Assembly: GCF_000949255.1 (NCBI RefSeq)
Contig: NZ_JXUW01000021.1
Location: forward strand, 1 to 52,295
Direction of reading: 5' to 3'
DNA length: 52,295 bases
Source: Ferrimicrobium acidiphilum DSM 19497
GTDB lineage: Bacteria > Actinomycetota > Acidimicrobiia > Acidimicrobiales > Acidimicrobiaceae
The first letter of the stretch is position 1; the number at the start of each line of letters is the position of its first letter. This document shows positions 1 to 7,058 of this stretch, piece by piece. The notes under the pieces were generated by a model. The model saw nothing but the letters and a program-made list of their open reading frames with translations. It was not told the origin of the DNA and did not search any database. Made by a program: the position numbers and the translations under genes.

Positions 1-674
1 GACGCGTTTCGTGAGCAGCTAGAGAGTGTCCAATACCTCGAGCTCAGCTTTGAGGAACGCTTCGCAATGTTAGTAGACCGGGAGGCAATGGATCGAGAGG
101 CCAGAAGGGCTCGCTACCCGGCTTAGAGCTGCCAAGCTCAGACATCAAGCCAGCATTGAGGACCTCGACTTTCACACCCCGAGGGGGACTGGAGCGTTCG
201 ATGATCATGGGCTTTAGCTCATCTCACTGGGTAGATGCACACCAGAACATTCTGGTCACCGGTCCAACTGGAATAGGTAAGAGTTACCTTGGGTGTGCAC
301 TTGCCTACGCTGGGATTCGATCTGGCCATAGTGCACTGTACCGGAGGGCACCAGCTCTCTTTGCGGATCTAGCCATCGCCAGAGGTGATGGAAGGTATCT
401 GAAGGTACTACAGAGCCTTTCACGTGCTGAGATACTAGTCATAGACGATTTCGGACTCACACCACTCACAGGGAGCGAACCCTCGGACCTATTGGAAGTA
501 TTGGAGGATCGATCTGAACGCAAGTCGACCATCGTCACCTCACAGCTTCCCGTTGACTCCTGGCATGAGGCACTTGGGGATCCGACGCTCTCTGATGCAG
601 TCCTCGATCGTCTCCTGTGTAACGCTCACGTTATCCAGATGAACGGGGCCTCCATGAGGACAAAGAAGTCATGA
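1..674 (+). pseudogene. istB: IS21-family helper ATPase IstB, frameshifted and cut by the window edge
   Basis: IstB is the AAA+ helper ATPase that works with the IstA transposase of IS21 elements. Three consecutive reading frames each encode successive parts of one protein. Frame 1 (1-126) carries the N-terminal ELSFEERF...LVDRE motif and ends in TAG. Frame 2 (about 125-187) gives RAAKLRHQASIEDLDFHTPRG. Frame 3 (from about 183) gives GLERSMIM, the Walker A motif TGPTGIGKSYL, Walker B ILVIDDFGL and the usual C-terminus ending in MRTKKS. The second shift lies in a G-run near 183-187. Two shifts mean no intact product, so this is a decaying copy. istA would lie to the left, outside the window. 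The open frame from TTG 156 lacks the N-terminal domain and is unlikely to be a real gene. Confidence 0.88.
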
Positions 675-1024
675 GTGTGAGCCGACAAGAACAAAGTCGA
701 GAGCCATTACGTAACGTTACGAAACCATCGTTGTCAAGGATCTGCGAGGGGCCGGGATGCACCCAGATTCTGGGCCAACAACCCAGGGGAAGACCGGCCC
801 GGTACTGCTCGGCCGCTTGTCGTGTAGCTGCTCATCGACGACGAAGGAGAGGACCGGTCACAGCAGAGGTGCACTTTGGTTCCGCTAGTACAAGAAATCG
901 AAGCGAGGAGCGGTCGTGGATGGTCAAGCTACGTCGCGACAACGACGAACTGATCGTTGTCATCGGTCAGAGCAGAGATGGTGCACAGCGTCTCGCTAGC
1001 CGGCTCAACGATTTTCTCAACTGA
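671..1024 (+). CDS. Small Cys-rich (zinc-finger-like) protein coupled to istB
   Basis: This 117-residue protein has an unknown function. Its ATG overlaps the istB stop (ATGA), so it was translationally coupled to istB. Around residues 25-50 it has C-x4-C, then after about 16 residues C-x3-C followed by a basic RRRRR stretch, which suggests a small zinc-binding, nucleic-acid-binding fold like those in CGNR or FCS-type proteins. The C-terminal part (WMVKLRRDNDELIVVIGQ) looks like a short folded domain. It is probably a passenger or accessory gene of the IS21 element rather than a host gene, because the IS end repeats lie downstream of it. The frame is intact although istB is broken. I recognise no family with certainty. 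Confidence 0.5.
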   Translation: MSVSRQEQSREPLRNVTKPSLSRICEGPGCTQILGQQPRGRPARYCSAACRVAAHRRRRRGPVTAEVHFGSASTRNRSEERSWMVKLRRDNDELIVVIGQSRDGAQRLASRLNDFLN

Positions 1025-1148
1025 GGATACAACCATCCAAGATGGAGTAGAACTCCGACCTTTGGGGTGCACATAAATCAATCGAAAAGGAGCCAATTCT
1101 CGACCCATTAGATATACACTTCAAGCAGTCCGTCTCGCGCCCTCTAGG

Positions 1149-1218
1149 GGGTGGCACATTTCAGCGAGAACGGGTGGCACATTTCAGCGAGAACAGGTGG
1201 CACACTTCGCAGGAATAC
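1149..1218 (+). repeat. IS21-type terminal repeats, right end
   Basis: Two near-perfect tandem copies of a 21-22 bp unit, GTGGCACATTTCAGCGAGAAC, lie end to end, and a third diverged copy (GTGGCACACTTCGCAGGAATAC) follows. Multiple short internal terminal repeats are characteristic of IS21 ends. They sit about 125 bp beyond the small ORF that follows istB, which fits the right end of the same element. Reading across the last copy leads directly into an ISL3 transposase fragment. Confidence 0.55.
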
Positions 1219-1412
1219 GCACTTTTGTGACCAATGGACCGACAGAGTCGATGAACAACCTCATTAAGCGGATCAAGCGCATCGCCTTTGGGATGACGAA
1301 CTTTGCGAACTTTAGAATTAGAGCGCTCCTTAGCGCTGGTAAGCCCGACTGGTCACTGCTAGCTACGGTTACCCCGGTGACAACGCATATCTCTAGCGCA
1401 CTTGGTTCGTAA
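1197..1412 (+). pseudogene. ISL3-family transposase, C-terminal remnant
   Basis: The translation contains TNGPTESMNNLIKRIKRIAFGM followed by FRIRALLSAGKPDW and LLATVTP. This is the conserved C-terminal block of ISL3-family (IS204/IS1001/IS1165 type) DDE transposases, with the final catalytic Glu in NGPTE. Only about 70 of the roughly 400 residues expected are present, and the 5' side is replaced by IS21 end repeats, so it is a fragment. The stop codon overlaps a short palindrome (TTGGTTCG/CGAACCAA). The following bases to 1680 contain nothing I recognise. Confidence 0.75.
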
Positions 1413-1680
1413 CCCGAACCAACTAACCCAATAAGTAAGACAACAGGGAGAACCCCTTGTCCCCTCTTGCCCGTTCATGGGTTGTGTAGTTTAGAACTCT
1501 CCACATGACGGTCCCAATCTGGCCAATCACCTCAGATGCGCTCAACGACTTATCGATTCCTGGTCGATCTTGGTGCCGGATTACCGCTGATTTCCGAAGA
1601 TCCCGCAATAGGAGTTCAAAAATGACGCGGCTCGACCTGCAACTGTGTGCTCGTATCGGCAGGCAAAATGATCAAATCCC

Positions 1681-3003
1681 TTATCTGGCGACAGTCGCCA
1701 ACATGCGGATCGGAAGCCATGACAAGTTGACTGCCACGGCGAAACCTGTGAGAATGAATAGCAACCCCGCTAGCGCCGTCGCGGCCGAAAGTGAGGCTCC
1801 CAGGCCAAGGCACAGCGCTGCGATACCGACGCTAACAGTAACGTATGTGACTGTCGCCAACTGCTGGCTATAGAGATCGGCGAACATGAGTTGCTTTCCT
1901 GATGGACCTACAGCCACGCCACGAGCTCGAAGCGCTGACCAAAGAATAAATGGTACAACTTTGTGAACATGACCCACCAGAGCCTCGAGTAACCAACCAC
2001 CAAAGGCGGCCATCGCGGCCGCCGCCAGCGCCACACCAAGATGGAAGTGGTGTCCTAGCGTGAACACGGAGCCGATCGTGAGGCCAACCCCGACTAGCAG
2101 CCAAAGCGCCGATGTCATCACGAAGACGAGATGTAGATCAGCCTTGCGACGGCGATGGCGAATGTGAATATATAACGACAATAGATGGGCTCCAAGGCCC
2201 ACGGCTAGAATCAGCGCACCAGGGAGGGCTAAGTCCAGAATGTTCCAGGCCAACCCGGCAGCCAGCAATGCGGCTCCAGGAGGTATCGCCCAAACTGCAA
2301 TGAGTCCGGCCCTGTGGACTCCTGGAATATGCGCAAGCATGAACATCGACCATAGTTTCTCGGCGATCCCGACATAGGCGATCCCGAGCCAGCCAAAGAG
2401 TCCGATTACCGCCATCGCAATTTCAACGTGGCCAGCAAGGTGAAACCAATGCCCCTGCCTGTCGCCCACAAAGGCGATACCCAAGAACGTCGTCAGCAAA
2501 GCGCCCACGAGGGAAAAGCGCAACGCGGTAACCACGACACCCTTCCCTTTGACCGAGAGTGGCTGGGTGAGGTTGACCACCAACAAGATAATTCCAACCC
2601 CTGCGAGCGCGCCACTCGCCGCAGTGATGCCAACTTGTTCGGTGGCGATCCCGATAGGCAGTAACCACGATGCGGCTAGCCAGGTGACGAAAGTAGCTCG
2701 AGCTAGCCGAATCGAGCGTAGTGGTCTACCGGTAATCACCGGAGTGAACTGGTGCATCGCACCGATAACTCCCATGGCGAGCGTAGCAAGCACTCCGAAG
2801 TGCACTGCCGTGACAACTGGATCCGTAGTCGGATCGCTGGCTGCGAGGCTTCGTGCCCATATCCAGGCGACACCACAGGCGATCAGTCCAGCTGACGCAG
2901 CAGCAAGGAACGCTAGCGGAACAGAGGGTGGTGGTACAGCGCCTGGCAACCCAGGTGGTCGATCTTGCCAGGAACCAGAGCGACCGGCCTGGATGACACT
3001 CAC
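1681..3003 (-). CDS. Polytopic membrane protein, NnrS / haem-copper-oxidase subunit I-like
   Basis: This hydrophobic protein of about 440 residues has roughly 12 predicted membrane segments. It carries a conserved His-containing helix pattern (VHFGVLATLAMGVIGAMHQFTPVI) and further helices with His (HLAGHVEIAM, GHHFHLG, GHVHKVVP), the arrangement seen in NnrS-like proteins and other relatives of cytochrome oxidase subunit I that often travel with hemerythrin and DUF2249 genes. The open frame reaches TTG 3042. GTG 3003 is the better start because it overlaps the upstream stop as GTGA and has a GGGGA-type ribosome site. It is the second gene of a two-gene minus-strand operon with the hemerythrin/DUF2249 fusion. 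A role in NO or nitrosative stress, or haem/copper handling, is inferred from family and context. No substrate can be assigned. Confidence 0.7.
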   Translation of the reverse strand: MSVIQAGRSGSWQDRPPGLPGAVPPPSVPLAFLAAASAGLIACGVAWIWARSLAASDPTTDPVVTAVHFGVLATLAMGVIGAMHQFTPVITGRPLRSIRLARATFVTWLAASWLLPIGIATEQVGITAASGALAGVGIILLVVNLTQPLSVKGKGVVVTALRFSLVGALLTTFLGIAFVGDRQGHWFHLAGHVEIAMAVIGLFGWLGIAYVGIAEKLWSMFMLAHIPGVHRAGLIAVWAIPPGAALLAAGLAWNILDLALPGALILAVGLGAHLLSLYIHIRHRRRKADLHLVFVMTSALWLLVGVGLTIGSVFTLGHHFHLGVALAAAAMAAFGGWLLEALVGHVHKVVPFILWSALRARGVAVGPSGKQLMFADLYSQQLATVTYVTVSVGIAALCLGLGASLSAATALAGLLFILTGFAVAVNLSWLPIRMLATVAR

Positions 3004-3968
3004 CGGGTCGTCCCCACGGAACGCCCGATCTTCACCCGCCAAACTCGGGGTCCAGCTTCCAGATAGTCCCAGATGAACTCGCCAGCGTGTTCTGCCTCGA
3101 ATTGGTATCGAAGTGGCCGAGGATCATGGTCATTGAGGAGTAGAAAGTCCTCTCCTGGAGCTAAGGCATCGAAGGTGGAGAAGATCGCCTCATGCCGTTT
3201 CGCTGGCGCAAGAGGGCGTACGTCGAGAGTATTGATATCATCAGTCTTCCCGGTAGAGCGGCGGGCGCTGAGTTCAATTGGTACCGTCCTCACTGAGCGG
3301 ATCAGTCGATGCAACGCAGAGGTCACCTTAACGGCTAGTTCGGGTCGTGGTGTTCTTAACGTCACCCACGCACTCGCGACCAGACGGCATGCCTCTTCGC
3401 CTCGACCACTCTCGGCTAGCAGATCTCCGCTCTCGAGTAACAGTGCTAGAAGGTCAGCCTCGGTGTCCGGTACTGCGCGATTCTCGGTGCCCGGAGTATC
3501 GGTCTGTGCCGCTTCAGTGAGGTTGTGCATCTGGGCCAACAAGTGTGAAAGGCTCACCGTTGAATCCGCCCGAAGCGCAGGAAGAAGGAGCTCATTCTCC
3601 TTGGCTGCATGAGTGGCGAATAGGTGCCGGATCGACTCGGCCAAGATGGTTATTTCTGCTGGGTCAGAGGACCTCCCTAGCGCCTCGACTGAAGCCGCCA
3701 GCTCTCGATGCTCAGCGATCATCTCTGCTACGGCTTCCCTCAAATTCGACAAACTATTTGCAGCCTCGTAGATCGAGTGCTCCTCGGCTATCGCGTGAGG
3801 AAGTACCTGTTCAGCCAGATAGGCTAGCAGGTCGGCCGTCACCGACTCATAACGACCCTCAGTTGTCAAGGTAATCAACAAGGCTTCGACTCGTTTCGTC
3901 ACTTGACTTTCAAGGTCTTGGTGGTGAAGCAACATTGCCTCGAAGGCTTCGGTCTCAGTGTTCGCCAT
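3000..3968 (-). CDS. Hemerythrin-HHE domain protein with C-terminal DUF2249
   Basis: This is a 322-residue soluble fusion. Residues about 10-135 form an HHE four-helix bundle with His ligands in LLHHQDLE, VLPHAIAEEHSIYE, AEHREL and HLFATHAAKENELLLP, expected to bind a di-iron site. Residues about 160-235 are a helical linker. Residues about 245-315 match DUF2249 (LDVRPLAP...FDALAPGEDFLLLNDHDPRPL). HHE proteins of this kind sense or scavenge O2 or NO or repair Fe-S centres, and DUF2249 domains are often found with NO-detoxification genes. ATG 3968 is preceded by GGAAGGA. A shared operator/promoter motif lies about 70 bp upstream. It is the first gene of the minus-strand unit and divergent from a second DUF2249 gene, so the two units probably share control. 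Confidence 0.85.
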   Translation of the reverse strand: MANTETEAFEAMLLHHQDLESQVTKRVEALLITLTTEGRYESVTADLLAYLAEQVLPHAIAEEHSIYEAANSLSNLREAVAEMIAEHRELAASVEALGRSSDPAEITILAESIRHLFATHAAKENELLLPALRADSTVSLSHLLAQMHNLTEAAQTDTPGTENRAVPDTEADLLALLLESGDLLAESGRGEEACRLVASAWVTLRTPRPELAVKVTSALHRLIRSVRTVPIELSARRSTGKTDDINTLDVRPLAPAKRHEAIFSTFDALAPGEDFLLLNDHDPRPLRYQFEAEHAGEFIWDYLEAGPRVWRVKIGRSVGTTR

Positions 3969-4033
3969 TATTTATCCTTCCACGCCTATTGGCACCGGTG
4001 GAACCGCTTTCTTGGGTCGTCGTACTCTCTGAG

Positions 4034-4060
4034 TATATCTACTAACGACTAGAAATACAA
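4034..4060 (-). promoter_or_regulatory. Promoter with inverted-repeat operator for hemerythrin operon
   Basis: Read on the minus strand, 4054-4038 is TTCTAGTCGTTAGTAGA, directly followed by TATACT, a good -10 hexamer. The same TTCTAGT-N4-AGTAGA pattern occurs upstream of the divergent operon at 4722-4739. The half sites TTCTA/TAGA are inverted, so a dimeric regulator could bind across the -35/-10 spacer, a position typical for repression. Confidence 0.45.
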
Positions 4061-4606
4061 TCCCCTTCAGGTAAGCAGAGCCGAACCTTGATGGTGAGCT
4101 AGCCTGACAACGGCGTAGCCAGAGCAACGGTGCCTCTTCGGGAGACGAGAGACCATGCAAGCAAGAAAAATGTGTATCGCTGTTGTAAAGTCATTGCCCG
4201 CACTGGGAGCGCTAGATCGCCAGTGCGACGATATCTCTGCTGTGGCTGACCGGGCGCTCGACACGGCACGTCCTAGGTTACCCTTTTCTGCATCGCTATC
4301 TGTGTGGATGTCGGCTGTTCGTTATGGGTTTATGCGGTGGTTCACTAGCTTCTAACGTCCAGGACGTCCACTTATTCGCTCTATGGCATCTGTATCTCGG
4401 CTTATCGAGCTAGCGTTCTCATGCACACCACCGCGAGACCTGCAATGATCGCTCGCTGTCGCAGGGGTGACGACGTGACCTCCTGTCACGCAGTGGTATA
4501 TCCAGGTACATGGAGGATCAGTACCAACGGAGACATTCGCTCTCCGTTGTAGCCGGGTTTTCAGCAGCCGCTTGTCATCTGCATCCTGCAGAAGATTATC
4601 CGCGAA

Positions 4607-4666
4607 GTGAATCGCCACTGTGTGAATCGCCACTGTGCGAATCGCCACTGTCCGAATCGCCACTCA
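4607..4666 (+). repeat. Four tandem copies of a 15-bp unit
   Basis: Four head-to-tail copies start at 4607, 4622, 4637 and 4652. The first two are identical (GTGAATCGCCACTGT); the third differs at one position, and the fourth at two positions near its start and two at its end. The array lies about 120 bp before the DUF2249 start. The period is a multiple of three, so it stays open in several frames, but no flanking coding signal supports a gene. A binding-site array or a replication-slippage product are both possible. Confidence 0.85.
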
Positions 4667-4721
4667 AGCTGGGTCTGACTCGGAAATCTATCTCAATACA
4701 GAGTCGAAGACGTGCGATAAG

Positions 4722-4765
4722 TTCTAGTATAAAGTAGAAATATAGGTAAAGACTGGAAGTTCCAG
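4722..4765 (+). promoter_or_regulatory. Promoter with inverted-repeat operator for DUF2249-DUF59 operon
   Basis: TTCTAGTATAAAGTAGAA (4722-4739) is an inverted repeat with arms TTCTA/TAGAA, matching the motif of the divergent promoter with identical spacing. TATAGG at 4741-4746 immediately after it can serve as the -10. A perfect 13-bp palindrome, CTGGAAGTTCCAG (4753-4765), lies near the expected transcription start and may be a second operator. All of this is inference from pattern and position. Confidence 0.4.
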
Positions 4766-4787
4766 ATACCTGAGAAAGGAAGTGGCG

Positions 4788-5012
4788 ATGGCTACCGTTG
4801 ATGCTCGCCCAATTATCGCATCGGGTGCTGAGCCCTTCGAAGCAATCATGGCGGCGGTTGGTGCGCTTGGCGACAGCGAAGAACTCGTGGTATTGGCTCC
4901 ATTCGAACCGATACCATTGGAGGGCGTCCTCTCGTCGGAGGGGTTCTCCTATACCGCGGAGGATATTGGTGAAGGCGACTGGCGGGTCACTTTTCGGAGG
5001 TCATTCTCTTGA
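4788..5012 (+). CDS. DUF2249 domain protein
   Basis: A single-domain DUF2249 protein of 74 residues. Its sequence VDARPIIASG...FEAIMAAVGALG...ELVVLAPFEPIPL aligns by eye with the C-terminal domain of the hemerythrin fusion across the intergenic region (LDVRPLAP...IFSTFDALAPGEDFLLLNDHDPRPL). The fold resembles SirA/TusA-like small proteins. A GTG at 4782 is also in frame, but ATG 4788 has proper spacing from AAAGGA (4775-4780). It is the first gene of a tightly overlapping four-gene operon. The biochemical function is unknown; family context links it to NO stress or Fe-S/sulfur chemistry. Confidence 0.82.
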   Translation: MATVDARPIIASGAEPFEAIMAAVGALGDSEELVVLAPFEPIPLEGVLSSEGFSYTAEDIGEGDWRVTFRRSFS

Positions 5013-5365
5013 GTGCCCCCATAACAGGCGGCGAAACCTTCTCGCTCGCGTCCGAATCAGCTGTAGTGAACGCAACCTGGAGTGCTCTGAGTACCGTCTA
5101 TGACCCAGAGCTATGCCTCGATGTGGTCTCACTTGGTCTGGTCTATGACGTACGTGGGAATGACACTGAGGTGCATGTGGAGCTTACCTTGACCACCCCG
5201 GGTTGTCCGGCATCAGAGAGCCTCCCCGCAATGGCACGAGCCGCCATCAGCGAGGCTCTTGGTAATAAAGTAGCGGTGGATGTCCGGGTGGTGTGGGATC
5301 CACCGTGGAGCCCAGCCATGATGACTGAAACTGCCGCTCGCTCGCTCGGATTCCGGGGCCGGTGA
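5009..5365 (+). CDS. DUF59 / MIP18-family metal-sulfur cluster assembly factor
   Basis: This 118-residue protein carries the DUF59 signature: VYDPELCLDVVSLGLVYDV, then TLTTPGCPASESLP and the C-terminal VVWDPPWSPAMMT block. This is the PaaD/SufT-like architecture used in maturation or repair of Fe-S proteins. The conserved Cys lies in TPGCP. Start TTG 5009 overlaps the DUF2249 stop (TTGA), implying translational coupling. Placement between DUF2249 and a membrane gene, opposite a hemerythrin, suggests repair of Fe-S clusters damaged by NO or oxidants. The family is clear; the exact target is not. Confidence 0.88.
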   Translation: MSAPITGGETFSLASESAVVNATWSALSTVYDPELCLDVVSLGLVYDVRGNDTEVHVELTLTTPGCPASESLPAMARAAISEALGNKVAVDVRVVWDPPWSPAMMTETAARSLGFRGR

Positions 5366-5715
5366 GGCAGACTGCTTCGCCAAAACGCCGGGTGAGAAGA
5401 GGACTCATACTCTTTCTCCAGCCAGGCGAAGATTACCAGCTACGGTTCGATCCGTACCTCGATGTCTCTGACCAGACTCCGAGGCAATGCAGTGAGTTAG
5501 GGGCAGCAAGGTATCGCAAACCTACTCTCGATGCCGACCTCATTGATGAGAAAGAGCCGAAGACCCTGTACCAGCAGCTTCACGCGTTATATGACACCGA
5601 ACTCAACGCACTGAGCGCGAGTGCTCAGCCGCAAACCCACGGCCGCCAGACCAAGCGAGTCATGAGATCGCCAGATGCTCCGCTTGAACAGAGTACTCTC
5701 GAGGCACGGCTGTGA
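5362..5715 (+). CDS. Unrecognised 117-aa protein in the DUF2249-DUF59 operon
   Basis: I do not recognise this family. The GTG start at 5362 overlaps the DUF59 stop (GTGA), and its own end overlaps the next start, so it is very probably translated. The N-terminus is basic (KRRVRRGLILFLQPGEDYQLRFDPYLD). The middle is polar with a possible short helix (TLYQQLHALYDTELNAL), and the C-terminus is rich in Gln, Arg and Ser and likely disordered. There are no membrane segments and just one Cys (PRQCSEL). Its location suggests an accessory role with the DUF2249/DUF59 proteins. Confidence 0.6.
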   Translation: MRQTASPKRRVRRGLILFLQPGEDYQLRFDPYLDVSDQTPRQCSELGAARYRKPTLDADLIDEKEPKTLYQQLHALYDTELNALSASAQPQTHGRQTKRVMRSPDAPLEQSTLEARL

Positions 5716-6164
5716 TGGAAGAACTAGTGTGGTCGTTCATCCTGTTTGTTCACATCCTCGCGGCAACCTTCTGGGTCGGGGGCCAACTAATGCTATCGGT
5801 AGTGGTGGTACCGCTACTGCGCAGAGCACGACCAGAATTGCTGCGCGAGATAGCAGGACTTACGGGACGAAGATTCACGAACATCACCAACTTCGGCCTA
5901 CTTCCTACTCTGGTTGTCACTGGAATCCTTCTCGCCTGGCATGATGGGGTTCGCCTTAGTAATCTCAACAACACCGACTTTGGGCATGTTCTTGAGGTCA
6001 AGGTCGCCCTTGTCATAGTGGTCTTCATCCTTGCGAGCTTGCATGGAGCTGCTGCCCGTCGTCTCTCGCGACGAGGGGTAAGGAGTCTCGCGATTACCAC
6101 GATGATATTGTCAATTGCGATCATCGCACTGGCGGCGACGCTAGCAGTCCTCCCAGGGCCGTGA
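5712..6164 (+). CDS. CopD-like four-helix membrane protein
   Basis: About 150 residues with four predicted membrane helices. The first contains FVHILAATFWVGGQLM, the H-x(8)-GG pattern of CopD and related small integral membrane proteins, where the His may bind haem or copper. The other helices are near residues 60-80, 90-112 and 125-147, with a basic loop (AARRLSRRGVR) between the last two. It starts at GTG 5712 or ATG 5715, overlapping the previous stop, and is the last gene of the operon. An IS607 remnant begins only 5 bp after its stop, so any native terminator has been displaced. A role in electron transfer or metal transport is inferred only from similarity. Confidence 0.68.
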   Translation: MMEELVWSFILFVHILAATFWVGGQLMLSVVVVPLLRRARPELLREIAGLTGRRFTNITNFGLLPTLVVTGILLAWHDGVRLSNLNNTDFGHVLEVKVALVIVVFILASLHGAAARRLSRRGVRSLAITTMILSIAIIALAATLAVLPGP

Positions 6165-6168
6165 CATC

Positions 6169-6689
6169 CCGCTTCAAAATACATATACATCTATATGCAC
6201 CTCTTTTGTTTTCGCTCTCCCGCCGCCTTCGTATGTTCTGCCCTATCCGCAGGGACAGAACTAAGGCGAGTCGATGGTTGCCCACCTCCCAGTTCCAACT
6301 CGGCTTTCCATTTGCGCGTAGGAACCTCTCATCAAGGATCTTCTTCACTTCCCTATAGGGAGTGAACCGGTTGATCTCGTGATCTTCGATCCTGTTGAGT
6401 AGGTTCATGGCAGCTACGTGATCTACATCACCCTGCCAGTTACAATCCCAATAGGGATTGCGACAGTGAAACACATCCCCGTGTCGGTTGTCATGATGGA
6501 CATACCCACACCCTGGATCAGGACATGTTTGGCTGCTGTAGGCCGCGTTGACCGTTTTAATGCCGGAACCTCCGACATAGGCATGTACCGTAATGCGTTC
6601 TTGGTTCTCGTTCCTTGCCCACGATGAGCAGAGTCGAGAGATGTTCTTGGACTTAGCCTTGCCTTGCAGGTGAGAGAGGTCTTCGATGC
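6169..6689 (-). mobile_element. IS607-type element remnant: tnpB 3' part plus omega-RNA-like end
   Basis: Reading leftward on minus, an uninterrupted frame gives IEDLSHLQGK, the zinc-ribbon pair TCPDPGCG...FHCRNPYWDC and DVDHVAAMN. These are the RuvC-II Glu, the zinc ribbon and the RuvC-III Asp of a TnpB (IS607/IS605 accessory nuclease). The element end is marked by a hairpin (GTTCTG/CAGAAC arms, 6237-6266) and a conserved GAAGCGG at 6169-6175. Everything 5' of IEDLS is missing and the sequence diverges from its relative at 32.8 kb exactly after 6686. Compared with that copy, 115 bp between two CCAACT hexamers are deleted. It retains a piece the larger copy has lost. Confidence 0.82.
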
Positions 6690-7058
6690 TTGACGGCGAT
6701 CCGGAACTCCCAGGTGCGCTAGGGATCAGCTCAGCGAGGCATTCGAATGACCAAGTCCATGGGTCGATCGCTGCTCCGGTGTTCGCTGTCTGGAACGGAG
6801 AAGCAGAGAGTGGCGCTTTTAATTCTCTAATCTGCGACCTCTACACAAATCTTCCACCATGCCAGCCATCGGCTGGAATTTGCTGTTTATCAGGGCAACG
6901 CCGGTTTAGAGGCGAGTTCCGTCTGTGCTTGACTGCGCCACCGTAGCTGACTAGTCAATACTGGATGTCTCGGGAGCAAGGTTTGATGTTTCCGCGATTG
7001 CCGGGATTAATGTGGGTCGTCGTCGGGTTGTGTTTGGTAGCCGATAAGGGAGGTTGTC
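6690..7058. other. Intergenic region without recognisable gene
   Basis: This 369-bp stretch lies between the TnpB remnant and the glutathione peroxidase. A short open frame at 6686-6946 has no family features or ribosome site. The last 20 bases carry GGGAGG, the ribosome site of the next gene. No clear promoter hexamers are visible. Confidence 0.5.

Larger units (their letters stand above)
3969..4787. other. Long divergent intergenic region
   Basis: About 820 bp separate the two divergent hemerythrin/DUF2249 units. It holds two copies of a shared promoter-proximal motif (4038-4054 and 4722-4739), a four-copy 15-bp tandem repeat (4607-4666) and a 13-bp palindrome at 4753-4765. Several short open frames cross it (for example 4155-4355), but none shows a recognisable domain or convincing ribosome site, so I do not call genes here. 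Confidence 0.6.

Noticed and set aside
1423-1608. Minus-strand 61-codon ORF
   Set aside because: No ribosome site or family match; lies in IS debris.
4352-4663. Minus-strand ORF with AIRTV-type repeats
   Set aside because: The repeats come from the 15-bp tandem DNA array; the rest shows no domain or ribosome site.
4607-4666. CRISPR array
   Set aside because: Direct repeats of 15 bp without spacers, and no cas genes in the window.
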